A stretch of DNA of 14,868 nt from Fimbriimonadaceae bacterium (GCA_020851885.1 JADZBW010000332.1:1-14868); one strand, 5' to 3'. Counted from the first letter of the stretch, positions 1 through 7,245 are shown. Translations and numbers: made by a program. Notes: generated by a model from the sequence alone, not told the origin.

Positions 1-1
1 A

Positions 2-1087
2 GGCGGCGGCTTTTGCGGAGGAATGCTCGGCTGACAAAATCGCAATAACGCGAGCGCCCCTCAAACCGGTCGCGACGTCAACGGCCGTCTGGTCAACGTC
101 CGCGACCTTCAGGGACAAATCACCGTCATTCCGGACAACAACACCAACAGCGTCATCGTCGTGGCGACTCCCGAGAACATGGAACTGCTCAAGCAGATTC
201 TTGCCCAGTTGGACAAGATTCCCGAGCAGGTCATGATCGAAACCCTGATCGTCGAGGCGACTCTGGATAACTCCAGCAAGTTCGGTGTCGAGTGGAAATA
301 CGCCTCGGGCAATCCCTTGAAATCGGGCTCGGGAACGGGCACCAGCGAAGGCAACTTTGGACTTGGAAACGCCAGCCCTGCCCTTCAAGGATTCCGCTAC
401 ACGTTAACCGGTGGAGACTTGACCGGCTTCATCAACATGTTGCAGACGGACAAGAAATTCCAGGTGTTGAGCACCCCGAGGATCTTCACGTCGAACAACG
501 TCGAGGCCCAGATCAACATCAGCCAAAGCATCCCTTACGTGCTCAGCACCCGGGAAGACGCCAACGGAAACCTGACCTTTAACTACGCCTTCCAAGATGT
601 GGGCATCGTTTTGACCGTGACTCCACGCATTACCGCAAACGGGTACGTCACCATGGATGTCAACCAGACGGCCAACGATCTCCAGGGATTCACCGACTTC
701 AATGCGCCGATCGTCAATCAGCGACAAGCCGATACCACGGTCAGCGTCAGGGATGGCGAGACGATCATTCTCGGCGGCATCATCCGGAACAACGTCACCT
801 CCACGGTGAAGAAGGTTCCGCTGCTCGGAGATATCCCGATTCTCGGCAACTTGTTCCGTTCGACGGACAAGTCCAATGTGAAGACGGAGCTTCTCGTGTT
901 CCTGACGCCTCGAATCGTCAAGGATCCCGAAGAGGCCCGAAAACTGCGAGAGGACGAACTCAAACGACTGAGCAAGCCCACTCAAAAGGCGCTCGAACCT
1001 GAATTGCGACGGGGTTACGACCCAGACAAGGACAAGAAGCATTCAAACCCGCCGGATACCACCGGCAAGGGTGGTGGAGGAAACTAG
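2..1087 (+). CDS. Type II secretion / type IV pilus secretin (GspD/PilQ family), 5' part missing or broken
   Basis: This is the C-terminal part of an outer-membrane secretin, the multimeric gated channel of type II secretion and type IV pilus machines. A periplasmic N-domain end is visible (NSVIVVATPENMELLKQIL, about 146-202), followed by the secretin domain with the signature VPLLGDIPILGNLFR (about 817-861) and TELLVFLTPRIV. A hydrophilic, Lys/Glu-rich tail of about 50 residues with a final GGGG follows. The frame is open from 35, but the first recognised start codon (GTG at 161) lies inside the conserved N-domain, so it is not the real start. Upstream in the same frame the sequence reads as a Gly-rich linker (GGGFCGGMLG) interrupted by TGA at 32-34. 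The gene therefore either runs in from the left with a sequence error or is a broken copy. The family is certain; PilQ and GspD cannot be told apart from this part. Confidence 0.88.
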
Positions 1088-1088
1088 T

Positions 1089-1781
1089 ATGAAATCAACA
1101 TTCAAATCGATCTTAGTGGCCGGAATTGCCGTTCTGGCTGCCGTGAGCATGGCTCAGGGCGGCGGAGGAGGCGGTGGCGGACGAGGTGGCTTTGGTCAAG
1201 GCCGAGGCGGCTTTGGCATGCAGGACCCCAGCGGCGTCTTCCTGCTCCGACGCGAAGATGTCCAAGGCGAGTTGAAGCTCACGGCCGACCAGAAGTCGAA
1301 GCTGACCACGATCCAGGAAGATCAGCGAGCCAAGATGCGCGAGATGTTCCAGAACGGCGGCGGTGGCGGCGACCGAGAAGCCATGATGGCCGAGATGCAG
1401 AAGATGCAGGCAGAGAATAACAAGGTAACCCTTGCCGTTCTCGACGACACTCAGAAGAAGCGACTCAAAGAGCTCGCCGTTCAGCGAATGGGTAACGGCA
1501 TTGCCGCCAATGCGGAAATGCAGAAGGAACTCGGGATCACCGACGACCAAAAGACAAAGATCAAGGACCTTCAAGCCAAGCAGCAAGAAGCCAGTCAGGC
1601 CGTCATGCAGAAGATGCGAGATGGCGAGATCCAGCGGGAAGAGCTGCAGGCCATCATGCAGAAGAACACCGACATTTACAATGCCGAATTGGGCAAGATC
1701 CTCACGGACGCTCAAAAGGCCAAGATCAAAGAGATGGGCGGCAAGCCGTTCAAGTTCGTCGAGCAACAGCCCGGCGGCTAA
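1089..1781 (+). CDS. Secreted Gly-rich LTxxQ-motif (Spy/CpxP-like) protein
   Basis: This is a predicted periplasmic helical protein of 230 residues. A signal peptide covers residues 1-22 (hydrophobic core ILVAGIAVLAAVS, cleavage near MAQ). A Gly-rich stretch (23-43) follows, then a charged helical body with repeated LTxxQ-type motifs: LTADQ at 64, LDDTQKKRLKEL at 118, ITDDQ at 150 and LTDAQ at 205. LTxxQ motifs are typical of the Spy/CpxP family of periplasmic chaperones and stress sensors, but many bacteria have such proteins with unknown roles. ATG 1089 is chosen over the in-frame GTG 1071 because GGAGG sits 8 bases upstream and the signal peptide then starts correctly. The start lies one base after the secretin stop, so the two genes are probably co-transcribed. 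The exact function is unknown. Confidence 0.85.
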   Translation: MKSTFKSILVAGIAVLAAVSMAQGGGGGGGGRGGFGQGRGGFGMQDPSGVFLLRREDVQGELKLTADQKSKLTTIQEDQRAKMREMFQNGGGGGDREAMMAEMQKMQAENNKVTLAVLDDTQKKRLKELAVQRMGNGIAANAEMQKELGITDDQKTKIKDLQAKQQEASQAVMQKMRDGEIQREELQAIMQKNTDIYNAELGKILTDAQKAKIKEMGGKPFKFVEQQPGG

Positions 1782-1804
1782 TTCACGCGACGGCAAATGA
1801 ATGA

Positions 1805-1838
1805 GGGAAGCCCGGCCATCGGCTGGGCTTCCCTTTTT
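1805..1838 (+). terminator. Rho-independent terminator after the secretin/LTxxQ operon
   Basis: The arms GGGAAGCCC (1805-1813) and GGGCTTCCC (1825-1833) pair perfectly. The stem extends inward by a G-U pair and GCC/GGC around an ATC loop, and five T residues follow at 1834-1838. The stem lies between two convergent genes and may also slow transcription from the minus strand, although no T tract follows it in that direction. Confidence 0.88.
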
Positions 1839-2157
1839 AGTAGGTCTTCACACTTGGGTCGACGGTTCTGGACCAGCCATTCATACCCGAGCTGAGATTC
1901 AATACCGATCGGAATCCGCGCTCCAGGAGAAACTGCGTCGCGCCCCGACTTCGAGAACCCGAACGACAGATAACCACCCAATCCGCGTCAGGGTCCAGCT
2001 CGGCAAACCGTGTCGGTAACTCCTGAAGCGGGATCAGCACGGCTCCAGTCAGTGAACTGATCGCCAATTCCTCAGGTTCCCGAACATCGAGAACACGGGG
2101 AGGATTAGGCCCCTTCAGAAGAGCGCTTAAGGTCGGAGGATCGATTTCTGGCAGCAT
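1837..2157 (-). CDS. Single-domain rhodanese-like protein
   Basis: This 106-residue protein consists of one rhodanese (sulfurtransferase) domain. It has the opening motif RVLDVREPEE (residues 21-30), the central GAVLIPLQELPTR segment and the active-site loop CRSGSRS with the catalytic cysteine at residue 64. The family uses this cysteine to carry a persulfide and transfer sulfane sulfur to acceptors. No signal peptide or membrane segment is seen, so it is probably cytoplasmic. It lies 90 bases downstream of recG on the same strand and is likely transcribed with it, though no functional link is evident. No Shine-Dalgarno sequence precedes ATG 2157. Its stop codon abuts the convergent terminator at 1805-1838. 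The physiological substrate cannot be inferred. Confidence 0.9.
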   Translation of the reverse strand: MLPEIDPPTLSALLKGPNPPRVLDVREPEELAISSLTGAVLIPLQELPTRFAELDPDADWVVICRSGSRSRGATQFLLERGFRSVLNLSSGMNGWSRTVDPSVKTY

Positions 2158-2247
2158 AGGAGGATCGAATAAGAGCGGATGGCAATATGTATTAGTACGT
2201 CACCGAGGGCTAAGGATTCATAAATCCCTGGCCCATGGCAAGAGTTC

Positions 2248-4464
2248 CTAGGATACGGTGATCACCGCGGTTTGGGATCGCCTTTCCTGAACCTTGATCC
2301 TCAATCCCCGGTTTTCTGGCCGTATCAGGTGCGGATCGGTATCGACAATACGCAATGCAGCCTGGCGAGCAGTTTCAAGGAGCTTCCCATCTTGGACCAA
2401 GTCGGCGATTTTGAAGTCCCGATTCCCACTTTGCGCCGTACCTGCCATCTCGCCTGGCCCCCGAATCCTCAGGTCTGCCTCCGCAATTCGGAACCCATCG
2501 GTGGTTTCCACCATCACGTCCATTCGCTCGCGAGCGTCGGCATTTCGGGCATCCGAAATCAAAATGCAGTAGCTTTGGGCCGATCCGCGCCCAACTCTTC
2601 CTCGCAACTGGTGCAGTTGCGAAAGACCGAATCGATTCGCGTCTTCGATCACCATGACGCTCGAATTCGGCACATCCACTCCAACCTCGATTACGGTGGT
2701 GCTCACCAGGATGTCCAGCTCATGGCGGCGGAATTGTTCCATCACCGCCTCCTTGTCCTTCCCTTTCATCTGGCCGTGAAGGAGGCCAATCTTCAAGTCG
2801 TGGAAAACTCCGTTTTCAAGTCGATAGTGAAGATCCTCCGCCGCTTGAGCCTGCATCTTCTCGCTTTCGCTAACCATGGGGCAGACGAAGTACGCCTGCC
2901 GCCCTTCCGTCACGAGTTTGCGAACGCCCTCGTAGACGCTGTCTCTGTCCATCGTGGACTTTGCGTGGGTCTTGATCGGTTTGCGCCCCGGAGGCATCTC
3001 GTCGATGACGCTGAGGTCGAGATCGCCATAGAGCGTCATCGTCAACGTCCTGGGAATCGGCGTCGCGGTCATGACCAAGACATCCGGATTACCGAGCCCC
3101 TTTTCTCTCAAGGCAGCTCTCTGGAGGACGCCAAAACGATGCTGCTCGTCGATCACCGCAAGTCCGAGACGATCGAACTTCACCTCTTCCTGGATCACCG
3201 CGTGGGTACCGATGATCACCTTCGCTTCACCCGATTCCACAAGAGCCAGCGCCCGTTTTCGCTCCTTCGAGTTTTGTTTGCCGATAAGGAGCGCCACCAG
3301 GATTCCCAAGTGCTCGAACAGACCATGGATATTGGCAAAATGCTGTTCGGCAAGAATCTCCGTAGGGGCCATCAATGCGGTCTGATAGCCTGCACGAACC
3401 GCCGCGAGCATGGCGCAAGCCGCCACTGCGGTTTTGCCCGAACCGACATCGCCCTGAACCAATCGGTTCATCGGATGGGGCACCGCCATGTCTCCCCAAA
3501 TCTCCTCGATCACCCTTCGCTGCGCTCCAGTAAGTTCAAATGGAAGCATTTGGTGAATCTGATCCCACAACGGCACGCCGTCTCGCATGGCCGCCAATTC
3601 GGGTTCGAAAAGGTGAGTGGACCGTTCCTCTTTGACCACCACTGCTGCCTTGCGACGGTTGGGTTTCGCCGTTTCAATCGCCATTGGGGGTTCCAACATC
3701 GCCCCCTGTTTGAGCGCCTCGATCGGAAAAGCGATCCCGAGTTCCTGGTGCGTTTCCGCCCGCTTCATCGCAAGCGACAGTTGCAGATAGAGGAACTCCT
3801 CGAAAACAAGTCGCTGGCGCGCCTCGGCACGATTGGCGTCGCTGGAGGGCTGGTGAATCTCTCGCAAGCACCAAGCCAACGGCCGGAGTCGTTCCTGCTT
3901 CAAGAGCGAGGGAGGCATCGGGTCTTCGACCAGGCTCAAGTAGTACTCGATGGCCGCCCTTGCCGCGCGGCGAACCGTCTTCTGGGGCAGCCCCTCGGTC
4001 GACGGATAGACGGGAACGATACGAGCAAAATCCGCCGCATCCTCCTCGTCTTCGATCAATTCATATTCAGGTGAACTAATCTCGATGCCGAAGTCGGCAT
4101 CCTTTGCGAGGCCATAGGCCACGATCTCGCCGTCATAGTTTTCCAGTTTCCTCTTAATCCAAGGCTGATTGAACCAGGTCAAGGCGACGCAACCCGTCGG
4201 GTCCTCCACGATCGCCTTGAGAATGACCATACCGCCGCGCGTGGGTCTGGCCCCGACGCTTCTCAGACGACCGCGAATCGTCACATGCTGACCCGGTCTA
4301 ACTAGCCGGATCGGCGGTATCTGGGTGCGATCCTCGTATCGCCGCGGCAGGTGATAAAGCACATCGCCCACGGTATAAAGGCCCAGCTTGGCGAAGGCGG
4401 GAGCGATCTTGGGTCCCACACCTTTGAGAAACTGCGCTTCCGTCTGCAGCGTTCGTTCCGCCAT
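2248..4464 (-). CDS. recG: ATP-dependent DNA helicase RecG
   Basis: RecG remodels stalled replication forks and branch-migrates Holliday junctions. The 738-residue protein has an N-terminal helix-hairpin segment (FLKGVGPKIAPAFAKLGL), an OB-fold wedge domain (about 60-160) and the full superfamily 2 helicase set: Walker A GDVGSGKT (338-345), APTEILAEQH (366-375), DEQH (439-442), TATPIPRT (466-473), TTVIEVGVDVPN (589-600) and LRGRVGRG (620-627). It is about 45 residues longer than E. coli RecG. The extra length is a Lys/Arg-containing insert near residues 250-300, before the ATPase core. The motif after RGPGE reads GTAQSG where most RecG proteins have GTRQ(S/T)G. No Shine-Dalgarno sequence is visible, and a -10-like hexamer sits 6 bases before the ATG. 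It is divergent from the atp operon. Confidence 0.97.
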   Translation of the reverse strand: MAERTLQTEAQFLKGVGPKIAPAFAKLGLYTVGDVLYHLPRRYEDRTQIPPIRLVRPGQHVTIRGRLRSVGARPTRGGMVILKAIVEDPTGCVALTWFNQPWIKRKLENYDGEIVAYGLAKDADFGIEISSPEYELIEDEEDAADFARIVPVYPSTEGLPQKTVRRAARAAIEYYLSLVEDPMPPSLLKQERLRPLAWCLREIHQPSSDANRAEARQRLVFEEFLYLQLSLAMKRAETHQELGIAFPIEALKQGAMLEPPMAIETAKPNRRKAAVVVKEERSTHLFEPELAAMRDGVPLWDQIHQMLPFELTGAQRRVIEEIWGDMAVPHPMNRLVQGDVGSGKTAVAACAMLAAVRAGYQTALMAPTEILAEQHFANIHGLFEHLGILVALLIGKQNSKERKRALALVESGEAKVIIGTHAVIQEEVKFDRLGLAVIDEQHRFGVLQRAALREKGLGNPDVLVMTATPIPRTLTMTLYGDLDLSVIDEMPPGRKPIKTHAKSTMDRDSVYEGVRKLVTEGRQAYFVCPMVSESEKMQAQAAEDLHYRLENGVFHDLKIGLLHGQMKGKDKEAVMEQFRRHELDILVSTTVIEVGVDVPNSSVMVIEDANRFGLSQLHQLRGRVGRGSAQSYCILISDARNADARERMDVMVETTDGFRIAEADLRIRGPGEMAGTAQSGNRDFKIADLVQDGKLLETARQAALRIVDTDPHLIRPENRGLRIKVQERRSQTAVITVS

Positions 4465-4470
4465 CGCTCT

Positions 4471-4476
4471 AGAATA
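4471..4476 (-). promoter_or_regulatory. Putative -10 element for recG (leaderless start)
   Basis: On the minus strand TATTCT lies 6 bases before the recG ATG, with no Shine-Dalgarno sequence in between and no good -35 box. The same TANNNT-like spacing recurs before atpZ and before the gene at 9722, which suggests leaderless transcripts. This is an inference from spacing only. Confidence 0.35.
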
Positions 4477-4567
4477 CTAGACGGACGTGCGGGGGAAATA
4501 GGTGTCCAACGCACTCGTGTCTCCTCCACCACGCAAAATGGCGATCGGTTCCAACCCCGACCCCGGT

Positions 4568-4667
4568 CCCTCCCGCAGCAGAGGAGGGGGAAGATGGTCA
4601 TGCCATGTCTTCTCAGAATCTGTACGCATCGTTCCCTCCCCCGTTGGGGGAGGGGCAGGGGTGGGGG
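4568..4667. repeat. G-rich palindromic intergenic element with G-quadruplex potential
   Basis: This 275-base recG-atpZ intergenic region (4465-4739) has no credible gene but is structured. A perfect 9-bp palindrome, CCCTCCCCC (4634-4642) and GGGGGAGGG (4646-4654), has a 3-base loop. A second, weaker one is CCCTCC (4568-4573) with GGAGGG (4583-4588). From 4646 to 4667 the plus strand carries four G runs of 5, 4, 4 and 5 separated by 1, 2 and 1 bases, an ideal intramolecular G-quadruplex pattern. TTCTCAG (4610-4616) and its inverse CTGAGAA (4684-4690) flank the core. It resembles G-rich dispersed intergenic repeats known from other bacterial genomes, but copy number cannot be seen here. Confidence 0.6.
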
Positions 4668-4727
4668 ACGGCCTGCATCATGCCTGAGAATGACCCATCC
4701 GCCCCAGCCTCGCTCCCGGGAACTAGC

Positions 4728-4733
4728 TAAACT
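4728..4733 (+). promoter_or_regulatory. Putative -10 element for the atp operon (leaderless start)
   Basis: TAAACT ends 6 bases before the atpZ ATG at 4740. No Shine-Dalgarno sequence and no convincing -35 box (CAGCCT at the expected distance) are present. The position matches the recG and 9722 starts. Confidence 0.35.
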
Positions 4734-4739
4734 ACAGCC

Positions 4740-5180
4740 ATGACCGACGACGACAACTTGATCGACAAAGAGAAGAACGTCGATGAGGACGAACTCGATC
4801 GGCGAATTCGTGAGCTGGGTCTGGACCAAACCCCCAGCATCGAGAAAGCACGAGAAGAGGCAGCCAAAATCGACGAGGAGTTCGGCGAGCGACTAAAAGC
4901 GCTCGAAGAGAAGGCGAAAACGGTCAAGGAAGTTCGGGACAACCAAAGCCGGGAAAAGACGAGGAGGCTCGAAAGCGATCGTGAGACCGCAAAGGGCCTG
5001 GGCCTCGGGCTCAGCATCGCTTACACCATCATTGGCCTGCCAATCCTCGGTGCGGTCGTCGGTTGGTTCTTGGATTCCCGCGTGGGCGGTCAGACCTTCA
5101 CGAGCCTTGGCGTCCTCCTTGGTTCGGTACTCGGTATCGTTGCCGCCGTCTTCATGATTTCAAGGGCCAATAACGCGTAG
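4740..5180 (+). CDS. atpZ: AtpZ/AtpI-type ATP synthase accessory protein with long coiled-coil N terminus
   Basis: This 146-residue protein is the first gene of the ATP synthase operon. The C-terminal 60 residues match the ATPase_gene1 (AtpZ) family: a Gly-rich helix (GLGLGLSIAYTIIGLPILG, about 86-104), a helix-breaking loop with LDSRVGG, and a second membrane helix (about 121-140). Family members are small membrane proteins encoded upstream of Fo genes, implicated in ATP synthase assembly and possibly cation transport. The N-terminal 85 residues are highly charged and predicted helical or coiled-coil (RIRELGLDQTPSIEKAREEA and onward). Most AtpZ proteins are about 70-110 residues long, so this extension is unusual. 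The stop codon shares its last base with the GTG of the next gene, implying translational coupling. Confidence 0.8.
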   Translation: MTDDDNLIDKEKNVDEDELDRRIRELGLDQTPSIEKAREEAAKIDEEFGERLKALEEKAKTVKEVRDNQSREKTRRLESDRETAKGLGLGLSIAYTIIGLPILGAVVGWFLDSRVGGQTFTSLGVLLGSVLGIVAAVFMISRANNA

Positions 5181-5536
5181 TGAAGAAACTCTTCACATGG
5201 TACGGCGTCATCGCCGTCCTAAGCCTTGTCCTCAGTTACGTCTTTTACGGAAGTCGAGGGCTCTATGGCATGACCCTTGGCCTTGGCAGCACCGCCTTCA
5301 ATTTCATCGCCTTCCGGGCGGCAATGTACGTGGTCGGCAAAACCATCGAGGAAACGAAGAGACCGGATGCCGCCGGCGTCTTTGGGATCCTGGCGCTCTT
5401 CATCAAACTGCCAATTTGGTGTATCTGCGCCATGATCGCCCAACGAGCGGGCGGCGCGGTCCTAAATTGCTTTTTGGTCGGGTTGGGTCTGGTATACTTC
5501 GCCGCAATAGGGTGGGCTCAAGCTAAGAATCGCTAG
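5180..5536 (+). CDS. atpI: ATP synthase subunit I (AtpI, c-ring assembly factor)
   Basis: This 118-residue, very hydrophobic protein has about four membrane helices (residues 7-23, 28-50, 65-86 and 92-112). Its size, topology and position just before atpB match the ATP synthase I family, which helps assemble the c-ring in other bacteria. A pair of charged residues lies in the loop between helices 2 and 3 (KTIEETKRPD). The start is GTG at 5180, overlapping the last base of the atpZ TAG stop (TAGTG). No independent Shine-Dalgarno sequence is visible, so translation is probably coupled to atpZ. Identification rests on context and topology rather than on a strong motif. Confidence 0.75.
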   Translation: MKKLFTWYGVIAVLSLVLSYVFYGSRGLYGMTLGLGSTAFNFIAFRAAMYVVGKTIEETKRPDAAGVFGILALFIKLPIWCICAMIAQRAGGAVLNCFLVGLGLVYFAAIGWAQAKNR

Positions 5537-5553
5537 AGCCCACGTATTTCTGT

Positions 5554-6309
5554 ATGGGCGGATTGCTTTCGACTCAAACCAACGTTTTGGCCTCGGCTGA
5601 AGCCGTTTCTTCGCTGGGAACGGCGATCTACGTGGGCCTTGTCCTCATCCTTCTTTTTGCCGTCCTCGCCATGGCAAAGAAGGGGCTTAACGGTCGAGTC
5701 TTCAAGAACCCGTGGACCCAGGCCACGGAACAGCTTTATCTCTTCATCGAGAATATGTGCGTCGGCATCATCGGCTCCCATGGCCGAAAGTACATCCCAA
5801 TGATCGCCACCTTCTGGCTCGTGATTTTCGTCGCGAACGTGGTCGCCCTGTTCATGGGATTCTCACCCACCGCAAGCCTGAGCTTCAACCTCGGCATGGC
5901 CCTGATCAGCATCGGCTATGTGCAGTTCGAGGGAATGAAGGCGAACGGTATGTTCGGCCACTTCTCTCACTTTGCCGGCCCGAAACTCGGCGGACTCATG
6001 GCGCTCTTGATCACACCCGTCATCTTCGTGATCGAGATCGTCTCTGAAATCATCAAGAACGCTTCGCTCAGCCTCCGACTTTACGGGAATATCTTTGGCG
6101 GCGGAAAGGCAGTCCACTCGATGAACGAGCTGGGCCATAGCATCTACGTCCCATTCGGCGAGTTCCTCATGCCGATCAAGCTGCTGACCGTCGTCGTCCA
6201 GGCCCTGATCTTCTGCCTGTTGACTTGCGTTTACCTTTCGCTTGTCACCGGGCATCACGACGAAGAGCATGGCGAAGACCACGGGCATGGAGCGCCGGCT
6301 CACGCTTAG
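5554..6309 (+). CDS. atpB: ATP synthase Fo subunit a
   Basis: Subunit a forms the two half-channels that move protons to and from the c-ring. The 251-residue protein carries the invariant motif SLSLRLYGNIFGG. Its Arg175 corresponds to the essential E. coli Arg210. Gln216, in VVVQALIFCLL of the last helix, matches the E. coli Gln252 position. About five membrane helices are predicted. The N terminus is short and probably periplasmic. The C terminus ends in a His/Glu/Asp-rich tail (HHDEEHGEDHGHG, 234-246) that could bind metal and is not typical of the family. ATG 5554 follows atpI by 17 bases and has no clear Shine-Dalgarno sequence. Confidence 0.96.
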   Translation: MGGLLSTQTNVLASAEAVSSLGTAIYVGLVLILLFAVLAMAKKGLNGRVFKNPWTQATEQLYLFIENMCVGIIGSHGRKYIPMIATFWLVIFVANVVALFMGFSPTASLSFNLGMALISIGYVQFEGMKANGMFGHFSHFAGPKLGGLMALLITPVIFVIEIVSEIIKNASLSLRLYGNIFGGGKAVHSMNELGHSIYVPFGEFLMPIKLLTVVVQALIFCLLTCVYLSLVTGHHDEEHGEDHGHGAPAHA

Positions 6310-6360
6310 GCACATTTTTTGACAGAAAACACAACGACAATCAACCTCTAGGAGAAATAA

Positions 6361-6558
6361 ATGAACGTAATCGGACTTGGAATCGCATCTATGGGCGTGG
6401 CCATCGGCCTTGGTCTTATTGGCTTTGCCGGCCTGCAGGGAATGTCCCGCCAGCCGGAGGCCATCGGTAAGCTCCAGACGGCGATGCTGATCGCTCTCGC
6501 GTTCGTCGAGCTCGTATTCCTTCTGACCGTTTTCGTCGGCGCCCCCGGCCTCAAGTAG
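6361..6558 (+). CDS. atpE: ATP synthase Fo subunit c (short form)
   Basis: This is the rotor-ring proteolipid, a 65-residue hairpin of two membrane helices joined by the polar loop RQPE (30-33). The ion-binding carboxylate is Glu50 in helix 2 (ALAFVELVFLL). The residue after it is Leu rather than Ser or Thr, and no Gln occurs at the helix 1 position used by Na+-type rings, so a proton-driven ring is inferred. The Gly-rich helix 1 packing motif (GVAIGLGLIG) is present. At 65 residues it is shorter than most c subunits (70-90), with about ten residues missing at the N terminus. An in-frame TAA lies immediately upstream of the ATG, which fixes the start. AGGAG lies 6 bases before ATG, the clearest Shine-Dalgarno sequence in the atp operon, as expected for the most abundant subunit. 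Confidence 0.95.
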   Translation: MNVIGLGIASMGVAIGLGLIGFAGLQGMSRQPEAIGKLQTAMLIALAFVELVFLLTVFVGAPGLK

Positions 6559-6566
6559 TCGCATTC

Positions 6567-6592
6567 AGGGCCGGGCCTCAAAACCCGGCCCT
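6567..6592 (+). terminator. Intra-operon hairpin between atpE and atpF
   Basis: A perfect 9-bp stem, AGGGCCGGG (6567-6575) and CCCGGCCCT (6584-6592), encloses an 8-base loop just after the atpE stop. It is followed by CTTTC and not a true T tract. It is therefore more likely a partial attenuator or an RNA-stability element that keeps the c message more abundant than the downstream genes than a full terminator. Confidence 0.55.
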
Positions 6593-6618
6593 CTTTCAAT
6601 CCAACAATCTTCTACAGC

Positions 6619-7245
6619 ATGAGCAACCAAGAAAAGAGTTCCGGACTCCCCTACCCAGTCAAGCTGGTCGTCGGCGCGGTGCTGATGTTCGGTGGCTTCT
6701 GGCTTTCGCAAAATGCGGAGCAGTACCTTCCGTTCCAGCATGGCCTGGCTGAAAAGGGCATTCCGCTCGACCTGGGAATTACGATCGCCGTCATCGGCGT
6801 CTTCCTGATTCTCTTCCCCGTGATCAACAGCTTCTACCTGAAGCCGTTGGCCGACGCGATCAACGAGCGAACCCATGCGCTGGAATCGACTTTCGGCGAG
6901 GCGGAATCGCTCCGAGCCGAAATGACGAAGATGAAGAGCGACTACGAGCAGCGATTGGTGGCGACCGAGGCGGAAGCCCGAGCCCAAATCCAAGCTCAGA
7001 TTAAGGAAGCTCAAGACCTGCGCCAATCCCTCATGGCCGATGCCAATGCCAAGGCCGATGAGTTGGTGAAGCGAGCGCAGCAGGAAATCGAGGCTGAGAA
7101 GCAGCGCGTTCTCGGCGAACTTCGCAGCTCGGTCGTCACCCTGACCCTCCAAGCCAGCGAGAAGATTCTTGGTGAGAACATGGACAGCGACAAGAACCGC
7201 CGCCTCGTGACCGAATTCATCGACAAGGTCGAGGTGCCAAGCTAA
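6619..7245 (+). CDS. atpF: ATP synthase Fo subunit b with an extra N-terminal membrane segment
   Basis: Subunit b is the peripheral stator stalk linking Fo to F1 through delta. The 208-residue protein has the usual membrane helix (about 50-72, LDLGITIAVIGVFLILFPVI) leading into YLKPLADAINERTHALES. A long charged coiled coil (about 75-185) follows, with a C-terminal delta-binding segment (LQASEKILGENMDSDKNRRL). Upstream of the normal helix lies a second hydrophobic segment at about 13-30 (PVKLVVGAVLMFGGFWLS) and a 20-residue linker, which most b subunits lack. Only one b-type gene is present, so a homodimer is likely. The gene has no evident Shine-Dalgarno sequence. Its stop TAA is directly followed by the atpH ATG. 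Confidence 0.93.
   Translation: MSNQEKSSGLPYPVKLVVGAVLMFGGFWLSQNAEQYLPFQHGLAEKGIPLDLGITIAVIGVFLILFPVINSFYLKPLADAINERTHALESTFGEAESLRAEMTKMKSDYEQRLVATEAEARAQIQAQIKEAQDLRQSLMADANAKADELVKRAQQEIEAEKQRVLGELRSSVVTLTLQASEKILGENMDSDKNRRLVTEFIDKVEVPS

Noticed and set aside
32..34. TGA read as glycine (alternative genetic code as in Gracilibacteria/SR1)
   Set aside because: The position would suit Gly, but TGA ends other genes here (10722, 11174, 13480, 14601) and does not occur inside recG or the atp genes. A sequence error or mutation is simpler.
2272..4074. Long open frame on the plus strand opposite recG
   Set aside because: It is the antisense shadow of recG. The product is rich in His and Arg without domain motifs, while the minus strand carries every RecG helicase motif.
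4302..4829. Minus-strand ORF across the recG start and the G-rich intergenic element
   Set aside because: It runs through the palindromic repeat and out-of-frame recG, has low-complexity sequence and no recognisable domain.
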